DNA of 64,000 nucleotides from Charina bottae (taxonomy: Eukaryota > Chordata > Lepidosauria > Squamata > Charinaidae), in contig JALMGJ010000012.1 in NCBI GenBank assembly GCA_023362775.1, positions 21,410,001 to 21,474,000 on the forward strand. The letters are read 5' to 3'. Below are positions 21,009-33,424 of the stretch, piece after piece. The translations under genes were made by a program, and so were the position numbers. Position 1 is the first letter of the stretch. Each line of letters opens with the position of its first letter. The notes below the pieces were generated by a model. That model made no database searches, was not told where the DNA came from, and saw nothing but the letters and a program-made list of their open reading frames with translations.

Positions 21009-22837
21009 ACAATAATCTAAACCAGTTATGTATATATGTAGATTGACCTTTTATTAGATAATTAGGTTGGACATTACCCTAATATTGTCATGGTAAATTG
21101 TTAAGACACAACATTTATAGTAGTGCTGAGACATAAGACTTTGGTAGTTAACCCCATAATGAGTTTAACAAATTAATTTTAAAAAGACAACTGTTTGCCT
21201 GAAGCATGAGGTCACCATGAAGACCAATGTCCTTGATCTCTGAATCAGGTACAGGTTTAGCTGCAAGAAGAGACAACGTGTGTTCTAGATCAGTTGCAGC
21301 CTTCAGATCATCTTTAGGCTAGCCCCCCTCACCCAAAATAGCATTGCAGGGTTAATAAGGTTTTAAACATCCAAACATCCCCCATTCCATTTTCCATTGT
21401 TTACGGAAGATGGGTCAACTGGCCTTAGCCTTCCACCCGTAGGGCCCAGAGTCACAGGACTGATGGTCTGCCCTAGCAAAGGGCTACAAGTGAGCAGAGC
21501 TGCTATTTCAGAGAGGTCTTCTCGCAGGGATACACCCTGTGAGACAAAGGAAGCCAAGTACATTTTCAGCACACAGTGAAAAGCAAACGATACTTATTGA
21601 CAAGAACTGTCAGTTTCTGGGTTTCTAAATTAACATGTACTAGCTCGGGTGTTTTCATTCAGTCTTCAGAATTTGCAAATGAAAACGCATGGTGTATTGT
21701 TAGCTGGAAATCACCATGGCTCAGCTCTTTTGAGAGATCCCTCGGCTTTGCAGCAGACAGCTCCCGTTCTTTGCACAGCCCCAGCTTATGCACCGGGTAT
21801 TATTTTACTGGTTTTAGTGTGCTTAACGGTTCCAGCTGTATCAATGCATTCAAACTGCTCCTGGGCCTAATTGTAGTCACTGTAATCAGATTCTCACCAC
21901 CCGCTTTTCCAGTGTAGAGGTATAAACAGTCTTGCTTGCAAGGTTACATGGTCCCATGCTACAGAGAAAGAGCTTTGCAATTATGAACCGCTTCAGTCTG
22001 ATAGCATATTATTCCTCTCAGCACAACACCCACGTAGGCAAGCCTGTTCACACCCCTTTCTCAGTTACTGGGCATTATTCCTGAACATAAAGACAGAGGC
22101 GTATGCATGGGGGAGGATTTGATAGGCTTATATGATTATGGTGGAATTCAGAAGGTACACTTAGAGGCAGTTAAGCTTGCGGCACAAAGCAAACAAAAGA
22201 AAATAAATGCCAGTAATATCTACCCTTTCAATTTGGGGCAGTTCTGAACTCTTCAGTCTTAAAATGCTTGGGAATATGCCATATTTCAGGCCTGATGAAG
22301 ATGCAGCTGGCCAAATGAGGTGGAAGGATTATCTTTAGATGGAAGATCTTACTCTGGCAGGTGTACGAACATCAGAAGCATCTCTACATGGAGAAAGAAG
22401 AGAAGTTGTAACATCTACCTGCTGTGCTATTTTCTATTTTGTAGAGGATTTAATTGGAGAGGAACACGCAAGAATAGGATACCTCAACTTGCATTCTAGC
22501 CTCACATTCTTCTCCCTCAGTTTGTTCTGCTCCATTTTGCACATGTCAGCTGGCTTACCTACTTAAAAAGAGATAGAAGGGCTGGGAAAGAAACCAGTTC
22601 AAGATCTTCAAAGTCTGTGTAGACCCAGACTAGGCAATTTGTTTGGCCAATGAGCACATCTCGAATTTTGAAAGCAACTTCCCAATGGGTTTTCTTACCA
22701 TGGCTGCCTCTGGAGACTGGTTTATTTGCAAGACATTTGTCCTGATGGCTATGGGCAATTGCTAAGCACCCATTTACCCAAAGGCCATGAATGTGAGGTA
22801 GCATTCTAGAGTGTTATATCTGATTTTACAGTCCAAA
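21009..22837. other. Unique sequence, no gene recognised
   Basis: No repeat recognised. 21,595-21,915 has a complex base composition and two overlapping open frames (113 and 73 aa) without domains or clear splice context; it could be a conserved non-coding block but this is weak. Confidence 0.35.
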
Positions 22838-22842
22838 GGGAT

Positions 22843-23089
22843 TGTCAGGGAGATAACTGGTGAAGGAGGAGGGGCTCCCTCCAGGGGGATAAACACATGC
22901 GCAGTACTGAATCGCTTTGCTTTCCTCCCAAGAGGCTAAAGAAGGCCCTGCCCTAGTTTCTTGGGCCTTTTCTCTGAGCACCACTAATTCATTTTAGTTT
23001 AGCTGGATTCTGTCTAGCAGAGTAGAACAATAAAACACTAGAGCCTTTACACCAAGTCTCAGCATGTACCTTCACTCGAAGTCAGGACA
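22843..23089 (+). mobile_element. Solo LTR, type B
   Basis: Begins TGTCAGGGAGATAAC and ends GAAGTCAGGACA (TGTC...GACA). Perfect 5-bp duplication GGGAT at 22,838-22,842 and 23,090-23,094. A polyadenylation signal AATAAA is at 23,029-23,034, 56 bp before the end. No internal element remains. The strand is set by the AATAAA. Confidence 0.85.
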
Positions 23090-23094
23090 GGGAT

Positions 23095-25718
23095 ACACTC
23101 CAGTCCACTTTGTCATTTCAGGATTCTGTTGCATTATTCTACCTTATCATGATGGGGACATGTGAACCAATAGTTTGATTCATAATAAAAAAAAAGCTTG
23201 AATCCTTATACTGTAAAGCTGTTTACACAGAACTGGGCACAAATGGCTTTTCGAAACACTCTACCAAAATTGTGGGAAGGAAAATTGGGCAGAAGATACC
23301 TCTAAATTTCCCCAGGGATAGGACAACAAATTGCCAAGTGTAAGACTTTCCCCCTTACTGGTGATGGTAACACTACTACTGAAAAAGCTCAACTTCTCTC
23401 CCAAGGGGATTCAACTGAAACATGGGCACCAGGGAAGATTATACAATTGGCCAGGTTTGTGACTAAATTAAATGTAAAATCACCCATAGAATTTCTCCAG
23501 TATTCTTATGCTTGGGGGAAAAAATGATAAACCAGTCTCTTTCATCAAATTGTGTGAGAACTAGAAGGAAAAAATGGAGGAACATCTCTCTGCCAAGCAC
23601 TAGCTTGCATACTAAGCTTCTAGCTTTGGAAGCAGCTGAAAAAAAATGTTTAATGCACAGCTGCAGCATCTTGCTTCAACCTGGTCTTCTGAATGACAGA
23701 CGCAATTCGGAAAGCGCAGCCCTGCAAACGCAGATGATTGGAGAAGGAATCTCTATTCCTAGCCTAGACTAGCCTAGTTTGAAAGCATGGGGGTGCCGAG
23801 GAAAGAGGGAGGGAGGGAGGGAAGGAAGGAAAGAGTGTTCAAAGCCAGCTGAAATTGCTGGGAAGGATAAAGGCAAGTGTGAATTGTGACTCAGAAAGGC
23901 ACTGGTTGGTCAGAAACATCAGGTGGCAAAAAGAAGCAAAAGGCTGTGATGCTTGGAAAGGTCTTACAGTACTATGTGGGATCAAATTGACAACCAGACA
24001 CCATTTTTACTGTACGGACCATTAAAACAGCATTCTGGCAGATAATCAATGTTTGCTTCTGAAAAAAAAAGCCAACTTCAACAGCTGACTGACAAAGGTT
24101 TGGTTTCGATTATTCCTATTGTCTCACCTGCTCAGACTCAACTGCTGAGATACTTTTGATTTGTTTCCCCAAATCTCTGACAGTTTTGCCTCTATATACC
24201 AGTATATTGAGAATTAAAAACTACAACAATGCTAACTTAAATAGCACTCAGACACAGTGGATTAACTCTGAACAGAGCCCTTAAGGACAATCAAGTCTCC
24301 AGTCTTTGTCCTCCTACTTGTCCCTTGGCTTGGGGAAACCCTGTTAGCAGTCCCACCAGGAACACAACTGTTCAGTTACCAACTCTTTTATGGAGCCTGA
24401 ATCCAATGTCAAGGTTCAATGGACACTACAAATCCCTGTGACAAATGGCAGGTGGGAAGAGACTTACGAGTTACAAGAAGATAGAAATTTGAACTTTCTG
24501 GAAAGTGCCTGATGGCTTCTAGATGTATAAAAAGGCTCCCCCAAAGGCTAGCAAACAGAGAAACTAGGAGATTGCTTAACGTTAGATAGTATTTGCTTCA
24601 ATTTTCTCCTGGCAGAACTGGACAGGTTTCTTGAAGTGATACCATCACAGAAAGATTAAACCCTATGACTTCCTAGAGTGCATAAATGGAAGCCTAAGAT
24701 GGAAATCTGAAATAGCTTTCCTTCCTTCCTCTATCAGAAAAAAAAAAAAACAAGAAGAAGAAGTCACAGCATCGGCCCCAGTAGGCTACCAACCTATTCT
24801 GTGAAGCTTTTAGCTCTAGCCTATTTTTTGAATGTCAAAGTATTAGGCCAGAAGAATGGAACAACCAGACTTGTTGGTTAATATTTGGACTGCCAATTAG
24901 TGATGAGTAGAAGAAACCTTAGAATCAGGTCAACAGCACCTGAAGAGACATGAGACATGCCCACCTCCTTCTCTTCTGGCAGGAAGGGAAAGAAAAGGTC
25001 TGATTATCTTTGCAACAAACTCTTGAGTTAACCCCTGTGTAGATAGAACCCTTGGTGATCCTTGGCATTTGTCAGATGATTGGGGCGTGTGTGTGTATGT
25101 GTGTGACAGAGAGGCAGTTCTCCATTTGGCATTAACCTGTATGTAGCTAATTTCAACTGAAGCAAAGAGGTTCCATGTGGTTTTTTCCAGGAAGATTTCT
25201 ACTCCCCCCACCCCAAACCCAAACAAAGAGAGCTTCAACTTGATGTGCTAGCTAGCAAAAGCTGTTGTTGGTCCCAATTAGCGTAGCCAGCTTGCATCCC
25301 CTTAATAAAGGTATTCTGGGCAAGTAATAAATGTTTAATATAGTCTCTCTTCATGCAACTGTTGGCTGTCTCCCCATCATATCTTTATTCAGTTTTTACA
25401 GTGAACTTGAGACAGATTATCGAAACTTCATAGTGGATTCTGTGTGCTCACGTGCATGTGTGTGCATGTCTTATCTTTCTTTAAAGAGATAAGGCATCCT
25501 TCCCTAGAAGTGAGTTAAATAGTTATGAAGCACTGTTCCTGCAGGGTTCGTTTCCCCCTAGATCTCTCTCTAACTATCAGATGGCTTGCAGTGAAAATCA
25601 ATGTGCCTCAAGGAAATTTTATTTATTCTTCCCCGGTCTCCCCTCCCTTCCACCCAGAAATACAAAGGGACACTGTAGCCAATATCTTTTGCAATAAATT
25701 TGATTCTGCTTTTTTCAG
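23095..25718. other. Unique sequence, no gene recognised
   Basis: Contains a GGGA/GGAA run at 23,806-23,832, an A run near 24,740 and a TG run near 25,090. No gene, SINE or LINE recognised. Confidence 0.4.
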
Positions 25719-25812
25719 GGGCTGAGAGCAAGCTGGAAGACAGGAGATGCTTGCGTGAGACCCAGCGGCCTTTTCTTCCCCCTTGGTCTGAGTTACACTG
25801 GATTACATAAAG
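25719..25812 (+). other. Weak candidate exon (94 nt)
   Basis: A pyrimidine-rich acceptor-like TTCTGCTTTTTTCAG ends at 25,718 and a consensus donor AAAG|GTGAGT follows at 25,812/25,813. One frame through the 94 nt is free of stops (31 codons, beginning GLRASWK). It could be a coding or untranslated exon of an unseen gene, or a chance pairing of splice-like signals. I do not recognise the peptide. Confidence 0.2.
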
Positions 25813-27826
25813 GTGAGTTATTTTACATCACAGCATGCTGGAAATTGGCGTGAAGCACGCCAGTGGGACCAAAGAGAACATGGGGAGATGTAGAAACCTC
25901 CCCCCCCCCCAATAAAAGAAAGATTTGCTGGAACTGCCACCTGCTCCACATTCTCTGGCACTTTGGCTTTTTCATTTCTGACCATCCCATCTGCGTAAAA
26001 GTAACCACCTGGCTTTTTTTCTTTTTTAAAGCAAACGACAGCTGACGAAATTCAGCAAAGTGGGGACCAAAATTATTTCAGTCAAAACTACCAGGTGGAT
26101 GTGTTTTTGCTGGGGCATATAATTGTTTTCAAAAAGCCGACAGCAGAATGAGTATGTGTGTGTAAGGAAGGAAGGAGAAGCATCTAAAGTTTTATCTTCG
26201 TTGTGATGCTTCTGACATGAATAATAATAATAGGAAGGAAGGAAGCAACACTCATGTTTCAACAGTAAGCTACAAAGTATGGTCTAAAGGTCAGAAGTCT
26301 GCTTGACCTTCTTTGCCCCTGTTTTTAAGTGGTTTTGAAGTGACGGTGTCCTTTTCTCCCAGCTGCAAATTTTGCCAGTATACCATCTTAGAGACAACTC
26401 TCTCTTCCAAGATCACTTGGCTGTTATCTTAAGGACAAAAGAGCATGAAACACAAACATTGTACCTAGATAAATGCACAAGGACTTCAGCGTACTGGTGT
26501 CGGTGTGAAAAAAGCTATCCTTCAACAAGCATCTGTGCAACTCACTGTTTCTATTGTCCCCTAAACAGAAAGAGAAGTCATCTTGCCCTGATGAGCTTTA
26601 ATGGGATAAACAGGCAGTTCTTAAGTCCTTAATCAATGGTTATTTTATAATGTTCTTCTATGGTGTTCAGTTATCAAGCTATGTTATGAGTGAGACTACG
26701 GGCGTAGAAGTTCCTCTGGTGTCTCTGTGACTGGCATAATCTTTCTTAAACGTTAATCTAGTGTTTGTTAAACATAGTTTTTGAATACACCATCATTGGT
26801 TTAGTTCACAAAACTATAAACTAGGAGTATGCAACCTGAGGGTCCCAATGTTTGAGATGTTAAATACGTCAGAACTGCAGTGCAAGTCCCAAATTTAATA
26901 TAGCAGAAAAAAGATCAGGAGTCTCCCTCCACCCCCTCGGTAATCTTGGTTCATTCCATATCTGAGACAAGACTTTGCCCATGCTTCAACAGCACCACTT
27001 TGTTCACTGTGGCATTGGCTCCCCAGAAATGTTAAATGCATCACCCATGGGCCCCCAGAGTTGCTTCACCCATGCTAAGCCAGGAGTTCTCAAACTTTGC
27101 CCTACCATGATCCACTAAAATGACAAATACCTCTGAGTAAATACCCAGTACCCCATCCTGAATTAATAATTTCACTGGGTTTAGAGTTAGCAAGAAATAA
27201 ATACACCACAACAACCAAAAAAAAACCAACAACAAGCAATCAAATGAATAAGAGTTAATCTATATATCAGATAAAACAATGGCAGTACCTTGCAGCTTTA
27301 TAAAATCAAACTCTTTCATGGAAAACAAACAATAAAACAATCATACATAAAGCCATATATTTAATGGGAAGGATGAGTTTGTTTAGTTTTGCATTAATAC
27401 CTGAAATCTGGGTTTTAGTTCTGAAATAGCCACTCTCATTTCTTGTTCCACGTTTATTTTGGATCAATATTTGCTATATATTGTATACTAATATATGTTG
27501 TATATATAGCAACAGCTATAGAAAATCTGGAGTTTCTTATCAGCTTGTTCAGGCTGAGCAGGAATAAGTTCTGACAGTAATCTAGCTTTTGGTGTGCAGC
27601 CCCCCCCCCACCCCCGGTCTGCAAGCCCTCTCACATTTGCACAAACCCTCAGGGGTCATGACCCACACTTTGAGGATCCCAGTGCTAAGCCCAAACCACC
27701 CATTGTCTTTTGTAAACCATGATAGGTAGTTTAGCAAGTATGTATACCCAGCCAGTGATGATTTATTCAATAAACTATGATTAAGCAAATCTATAGCATA
27801 GCATGATGTGTGGTCCAGTTTGTTCT
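25813..27826. other. Unique sequence, no gene recognised
   Basis: Contains poly-C runs at 25,901 and 27,600, and an AT-rich palindromic stretch near 27,475-27,510. No gene or repeat recognised. Confidence 0.4.
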
Positions 27827-28116
27827 ATTTGTTGTTGTTCAGTCGTTTAGTCGTGTCCGACTCTTCATGACCCCATGGACCATAGCACACCAGGCCTTCC
27901 TGTCCTCCACTGCCTCCCGGAGTTTACTCAAATTCATGTTCGTTACATCGGTGATGCTATCTAACCATCTCATCCTCTGCCGTCCCCTTCTCCTTTTGCC
28001 TTCAGTCTTTCCCAGCATCAGGGTCTTTTCCAGTGAGTCCTCTCTTCGCATTAGGTGGCCAAAGTATTTGAGCTTCAGCTTCAGTATCTGTAGCTCAAAT
28101 ACTTTGGCCACCTAAT
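27827..28116 (-). mobile_element. BovB LINE 3' fragment ending in a hairpin
   Basis: Plus-strand GTTGTTCAGTCGTTTAGTCG and GACTCTTCATGACCCCATGG are the reverse complement of the BovB 3' end. The minus strand encodes LKLKYFGHLMRRED, LEKTLMLGKTEGKRRRGRQR and MRWLDSITDVTN (27,839-28,111). The 5' end of the element is folded back on itself: 28,050-28,074 and 28,092-28,116 are perfect inverted repeats around a 17-nt loop. Confidence 0.88.
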
Positions 28117-29965
28117 AGTCCCTGCTAAATGTCTCTGTCAGGTCAAACTTCTTGAAAGCCTTTTAAATGGCGATGCTGGTGTTTAAATCTGAAATCTTCT
28201 GCCTGCAAATTTACAGAATTATGGGCCCTAGTCAGTGAGGTTGTAATGCATAAAGCTATTAGGCTGTCTTAATTAGCAGCCGCTTCCCAGCAGCAGAGAT
28301 TTTTCCATATTCTGCTAACTGAAAAGCGAGTAAGAGCTTCAAACAGGTGGATTGCATGTTAGCCAAGTTGAATCCCCAGGGTCCCTAACTTGAGCATTTC
28401 CACCTATGTTAAACTGCTCTTTCTCCTTAGAGAAAGATGATGCTCTTCGCTTGAGTTCATCCTAAGTTTCAGATATGGCCAGAAGGATGAGAGGGGAGAT
28501 TTCTCAATAAAGGACCCCTGCAACATCCAAATAGCTTCTTTTATGGAAATATTCCATCCGTTGGTGAAGACACTGGCATCTCGGCAGTGATTTAGGAGAC
28601 TGTTAGTGAAAAATTATTTCATCTATGACCCCTGCCTCTGTATTTACATTATGTTGCATCGTATTTTTTTAAAAAAAATAAATGCACAGTTTTGTATTGT
28701 GATTTTAAGTTGCTGAGAGGTTCTCTGCATTCTACAAGGTGACTAGAATGACAGGATTTAATTCTCCCCCTTTAAATAAATATATCTTATTACACCACCA
28801 CCACCCCTTCCCGTTAACTCTCTGCAAATACTGGACTCCCTTTTCCTTCTCTGCGTTAGATTTAGAGTTTTCTTTCAGATTTTCTCCTGTTTCTAGAACA
28901 TTACTTAGATTAATGGCAGCTTCCATATTAACTATGTCCTTTTAATTAAATTGCCCATTGAATTATTTCTGTAAATTAAAACATCCCTCTGCACAGTTTG
29001 ACTTTATGCCCGTAAGAAATGATAGCACTCAAGGTGTTTTATATGGCGTCACCCAACAGGGTAATTAGAACATCTGCTTGAATACAGAAGGACCATCAGA
29101 AACGAGGTAACATTTTTTATTTGGTTTGGCAATATTCCTGCAGTGTTCTCTCCTCTCAAATCCAGTTCAAAACCTCAGGTGACTCCTGCATTTATAATTT
29201 GTATCTGTTCCCCCCTCCCTGCCCCTTCCTAGTCATTGTTCTCCAGCTACCCTACATTAGCTGATATTTCTCCTTAGGATTCCTCAGGCTTAGATTTATT
29301 ATTCTACCGCAATTGTGTTGAATTACACTTGAAATCAATTAGCACAGGTGCGCAAAGATGAATGTCCAGCCTTGGCAAAAAGGTGATGAAAACATACCAT
29401 TTAAATAGAAATCAATTTTCTTTTCATGTATTTCTTCCTAGCTGCTGCCCCCAAATTAGTAGTTTTTAGATATTTGTGTATAAAGAAGAAACTTATTTTC
29501 CCCCTTTTTCTTTCTCTATCTTAAAGCACTTTTGTGCTCTCCTACTGCCTCATAAGACATACTTATTTACGTTTTCCTATTTATATCCCACCTTTTGATC
29601 CATTGGATGTGTAAAATAATTAGGCACAGCTTCCCTCCCTACATTAAGAAAAACTAAATGAGATTTGCCCCCCCCATCCAGATAGTTAACATCCATCCTC
29701 CCCCCACCAAATTTTCTATTATAATAATGACAACGTAAGAAATACAAACAAACATTCTAATAATTTACCTGTACCTAGACAAATGCCCTTTTGGACACAA
29801 ATAGAGTATGTAGATATTTAAAATTTAGTAACTCTGTTTAGGATTACAAATGTGGCTCTATACATACCCAAACTATTTCTTTTCAATGCCCTGATATACA
29901 GTATTTTGTAGGGATTAGGGTTTCATTAGACTTTTTGTTTTCCATGTTTTGCTGACACATGTGTT
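28117..29965. promoter_or_regulatory. Unique stretch with possible conserved non-coding blocks
   Basis: No repeat or gene recognised across about 1.8 kb, unusual for this window. Segments such as 28,225-28,300 (TGTCTTAATTAGCAGCCGC) and 29,300-29,400 (GAAATCAATTAGCACAGGTG) carry homeodomain-type AATTAG cores and mixed composition. The regulatory assignment is inference only. Confidence 0.22.
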
Positions 29966-30120
29966 GAAGAAAAGAAAAAGAAAGAAGGGAAGGGAAGGGA
30001 AGGGAAGGGAAGGGAAGGGAAGGGAGGGGAGGGGAGGGGAGGGGAGGGGAGGGGAGGGGAGGGGAGGGGAAGGAAGGAAGGAAGGAAGGAAGGAAGGAAG
30101 GAAGGAAGGAAGGAAGGAAA
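29966..30120. repeat. 155-bp uninterrupted purine tract
   Basis: Plus strand is pure purine, in three zones: AAAG-rich, then GGGAA and GGGGA pentamers, then GGAA tetramers from about 30,069 to the end. All reading frames here are repeat artefacts. Confidence 0.97.
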
Positions 30121-30129
30121 TGCAGACGA

Positions 30130-30483
30130 ACACATGCATTACTTACTGTTTCCTTTGCATGGTTAAATTCATATCCATTGATAAGAACAGGGTTACAGTC
30201 TGAATAGTTAGCCTAATAGAAGTGATAGGTTTGCCATATGCTGTAGGTTTTGTTATAATTACTATTGTTATTATTTACATTAGGATTGAGATGCACAGAG
30301 AGGAGACTTCATCCTTTCCTCTATATTTTCCCACTAAAAATCTTCTCTTTTCCCCAGCTATGGTTCCTAGATTGATTGTGTGGTTGTGGCCACCATCTTG
30401 ACTTTTTGGACCTCCTGCTTGTTGATGCCCCTGTTTGGATTCATAATGGAGCTGAGGGTCATCCCCCTACAGACAACCCTGAA

Positions 30484-30529
<46 letters not shown>

Positions 30530-31680
30530 CAATATGTATCTCATTGCAGCATCAAGGTGAAGAAGCATTGAGAGCAAGGGATGTTTGCAAGGAAGGCCGT
30601 GTGTGGGGGAAACTGGATCAGCAAACTCCCAACTCTTCTTCTAAAGCAAAAACCAGCCTGCAAGGGAGAAATACCCTAGCCAACATTTTGTCGTATTCAG
30701 CAAGGCTTCCTTCGGAGTGAGCAGTTTGCAATTATGCAGCCTTTATGAAACCAGTTGGGAGGATATAGTTTTGATGAAAAGAGCTCAGAAAACCTAATGG
30801 AAGGAGTGTTGGCTGGGAAACAAACATAAGGAGCGGCCAATGCATCGGAGGTTGAGGAATAGCTCTGCTACTGTCTAGTTAATAGATTAAGCCAAGCCAG
30901 AATCAGATAAACCATATTAAGGTTTAACTACTCTGGGATTTACTGATGTATCAGAAACCACTAGGGTTAGCCCTAGGAGCTGATGCTGCCCCTAGTGAAA
31001 ATTAATGGAATTACACTTGGAAGCATTCCCAAACTTTGGTCCTACCCACCTAGGGATACTAAGGGTTGTAAAAGCTTTCTCCTTGGTCAGGGTTTTGGTC
31101 TGAGGAACACTAGCTTCCCTGACTAAGATACTATTTTCAACCCCGACTCTGCTCCAATAGCTGCTGATGCCTGTACTTGTATAGCATGCTAGAGCTGTCA
31201 TTAACTAAGCCACAGTTTATTGAATGAACCGGGGCTAATGTTCTCTCTGAACTGGCACAAAACAGTGCATTTAAACTAACCACCAGTTGAGGGGTTCACG
31301 CAACATACTAAGCCTCCCCAAAATGTAGGCAGGCCCAACCTCTGGCTCATGCCAGACATGGAGACATATTAGGAGCTGCTGTCTTGATGCCTTCATTTCC
31401 AGAATAGGACGTTTCAAGGAAAACAGAGATGTGGGAACATTCAGGAAAACAACCTCACCCATGTCATTTAGATCATGAAACCATTTCAACCTGAATGCAT
31501 TTGGAAGTTGGTTTTCTTTAGTGGTGGTGGTGGTGTTACTCCTAGAGGAAAACCATGGCCAGACTAATGCTAGTGCCTAAGGGAATCCAGCTAGTGTTTG
31601 TCTCTCTCTGAGCATGGCAGAGGACACTGTCTCACTGCCAGTGCTGAAATAAGATGCAATCTGCCTCTTAGCTGGGTTCT
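30130..31680. other. Unique sequence with (CA)n at 30,485-30,528
   Basis: About 22 CA dinucleotides. Nothing else recognised. Confidence 0.6.
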
Positions 31681-31685
31681 CTTTG

Positions 31686-32179
31686 TGTTAGCCTGACCAG
31701 GTAGACCAGACAGGAAACACGACCAGATGAGCTAATTCTACTGTGTTATAAGGGTACATTAACAGAATCTTGCAAGTCTGAAAGTACAGTTCTCCTGCCG
31801 TCACCTTTACAGCCCAATAACTTAGGAAGAGGACTCACTGGAAAAGACCCTGATGCTGGGAAAGACTGAGGGCAAAAGGAGAAGGGGACGGCAGAGGATG
31901 AGATGGTTAGATAGCATCACCGATGTAACAAACATGAATTTGAGTAAACTCCGAGAGACAGTGGAGGACAGGAAGGCCTGGCGTGCTATGGTCCATGAGG
32001 TCACGAAGAGTCGGACACGACTGAACGACTGAACAACAACAAAAACTTAGGAAGGGTCCCTCCTGAGCCTCTTGCTCTGCCCACTATGCAGCTGTGGGCT
32101 ATGCTCCCTCTTATCTGACTGTTCCCTAGGCAGCATCTCTTCGCCCACTCTCCCAAGGTCATTCCCACATACCATTACA
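31686..32179 (-). mobile_element. Solo LTR, type A (copy 2), split by BovB
   Basis: Minus-strand LTR starting TGTAATGGTATGTGG and ending GTCAGGCTAACA. Perfect 5-bp duplication CTTTG at 31,681-31,685 and 32,180-32,184. Without its BovB insert and one copy of the insert's TSD it is about 270 bp. A minus-strand AATAAA is not obvious here, unlike copy 3. Confidence 0.88.
31830..32043 (+). mobile_element. BovB LINE 3' fragment inside an LTR
   Basis: Encodes the end of BovB ORF2 (LEKTLMLGKTEGKRRRGRQR, WLDSITDVTN) and terminates AGTCGGACACGACTGAACGA then CAACAACAA. The 11-bp duplication AACTTAGGAAG at 31,819-31,829 and 32,044-32,054 brackets it exactly within the LTR. Confidence 0.92.
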
Positions 32180-32184
32180 CTTTG

Positions 32185-33285
32185 GGGTCATCTATATTTT
32201 TGCCTTATGTAGCAAAAGGGCCAGTCCCAAAGAATCACCAATCTAAATCTGATGAGGCTTTGCATTTAGAGGTACTTAGCATCTGACATTCAGTAGCGTG
32301 GTTTTCTTTTTTTTCTGAGTGGAAGAGGAAATGGTGGTGGTGGTGGTGGTGGTGGTGATGTCATGCTTGCATTAAATGTTCACTTGGTTTGCATTTTTCC
32401 TTGCCTGAGTTGTGTTACATCATCAACAATGAAGTAGTGGCTCTCCTTTATTCTACGGCTTCTGAAACATTCCATGTTTCTAATGATAGTCTTTTTCTGT
32501 TTCTTTCTTTTTTGTTGCCAGGGAGATAAAAATGTCAATAAGCAGTTGGAATATGTGCCATTCTTCTGTTGAGCAAAGATTCCTAATCCAGCCACTCAGC
32601 TGGTATTTTTCTCAAGAGGTCCCTACCCTTCTGGTTGTACTGTAGGTCTTCATCCTGTTGTTATTATTGTCTACTCATTTCCCCCCTTTGTCATCTGTTA
32701 AAGTCAGCCATTAGAACAATCACCAAAAGAGACTCCTAGACCCCAATGCCAGGTGTGGACATTAAATCAGTAAGTGCTAATAGCAGACAAGGCTATAGGT
32801 TGACCTCTCGGTAACTGCTCAAACCCAGTTAATGCGAGTGTAGAAGTTGGGCATTCGTAAGAACAACATGCAGCATTTTCCACAGTGAAAGACACACACA
32901 CACACGCACACCAATAGACATTCTCTCTTCTTTCATGACACAGTATAGCTTTATGCCGCTTTTCATTCCAGGATACTCATTCATTCTCTCCTCTCTCTCT
33001 CTCTCCCCATTTTGCATATGTGCATAAGAAGGACCGTTGAAGCTTGCTTCATCTCCATCTGTTTATGCCCTGAATCCCTCTTGCAGATGATTATGCATGA
33101 CACTTACATATTCCTATACTGCCATAGTATCATATGATATGTACTTATGCCTCACATGTTAGCAGAATGAAGAAAGTAGGGCTCAACTAAAAGAGAGAGA
33201 AAAGGAACGACAGAAATGTTGGAAAGAGATATGAATGAATTCAGTTGTACCTGTTTAATGCTTAAGTTCCATTGGGATTAAGGAC
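32185..33285. other. Unique sequence with (GGT)n at 32,332-32,357
   Basis: A short CA run near 32,893 and TC run near 32,989 are also present. No gene recognised. Confidence 0.45.
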
Positions 33286-33289
33286 TTGA

Positions 33290-33420
33290 CCATACTATTT
33301 ATGACTGGTCCGAAGTCAGACAGTGAGGGAAGATGGCCAAGGATGGACTGGAACCTAGATCTCCCTAATTGTAGTCCAACACCTTACCTATCACGCTATG
33401 TTGGCGCTCTTCCATACTTT
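33290..33420 (-). mobile_element. MIR-like tRNA SINE relic
   Basis: GGACTGGAACCTAGATCTCC followed by GTCCAACACCTTACC fits the antisense of the tRNA-derived head of MIR-like SINEs (degenerate B box, then A box region). Strongly diverged. Confidence 0.5.
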
Positions 33421-33424
33421 ATTG

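Noticed and set aside
29915..30203. Ser/Leu/Pro-rich and Gly/Lys-rich frames
   Set aside because: Produced by the purine tract in different frames and strands.
30485..30528. (CA)n run as a regulatory element
   Set aside because: Ordinary dinucleotide microsatellite without other signals.
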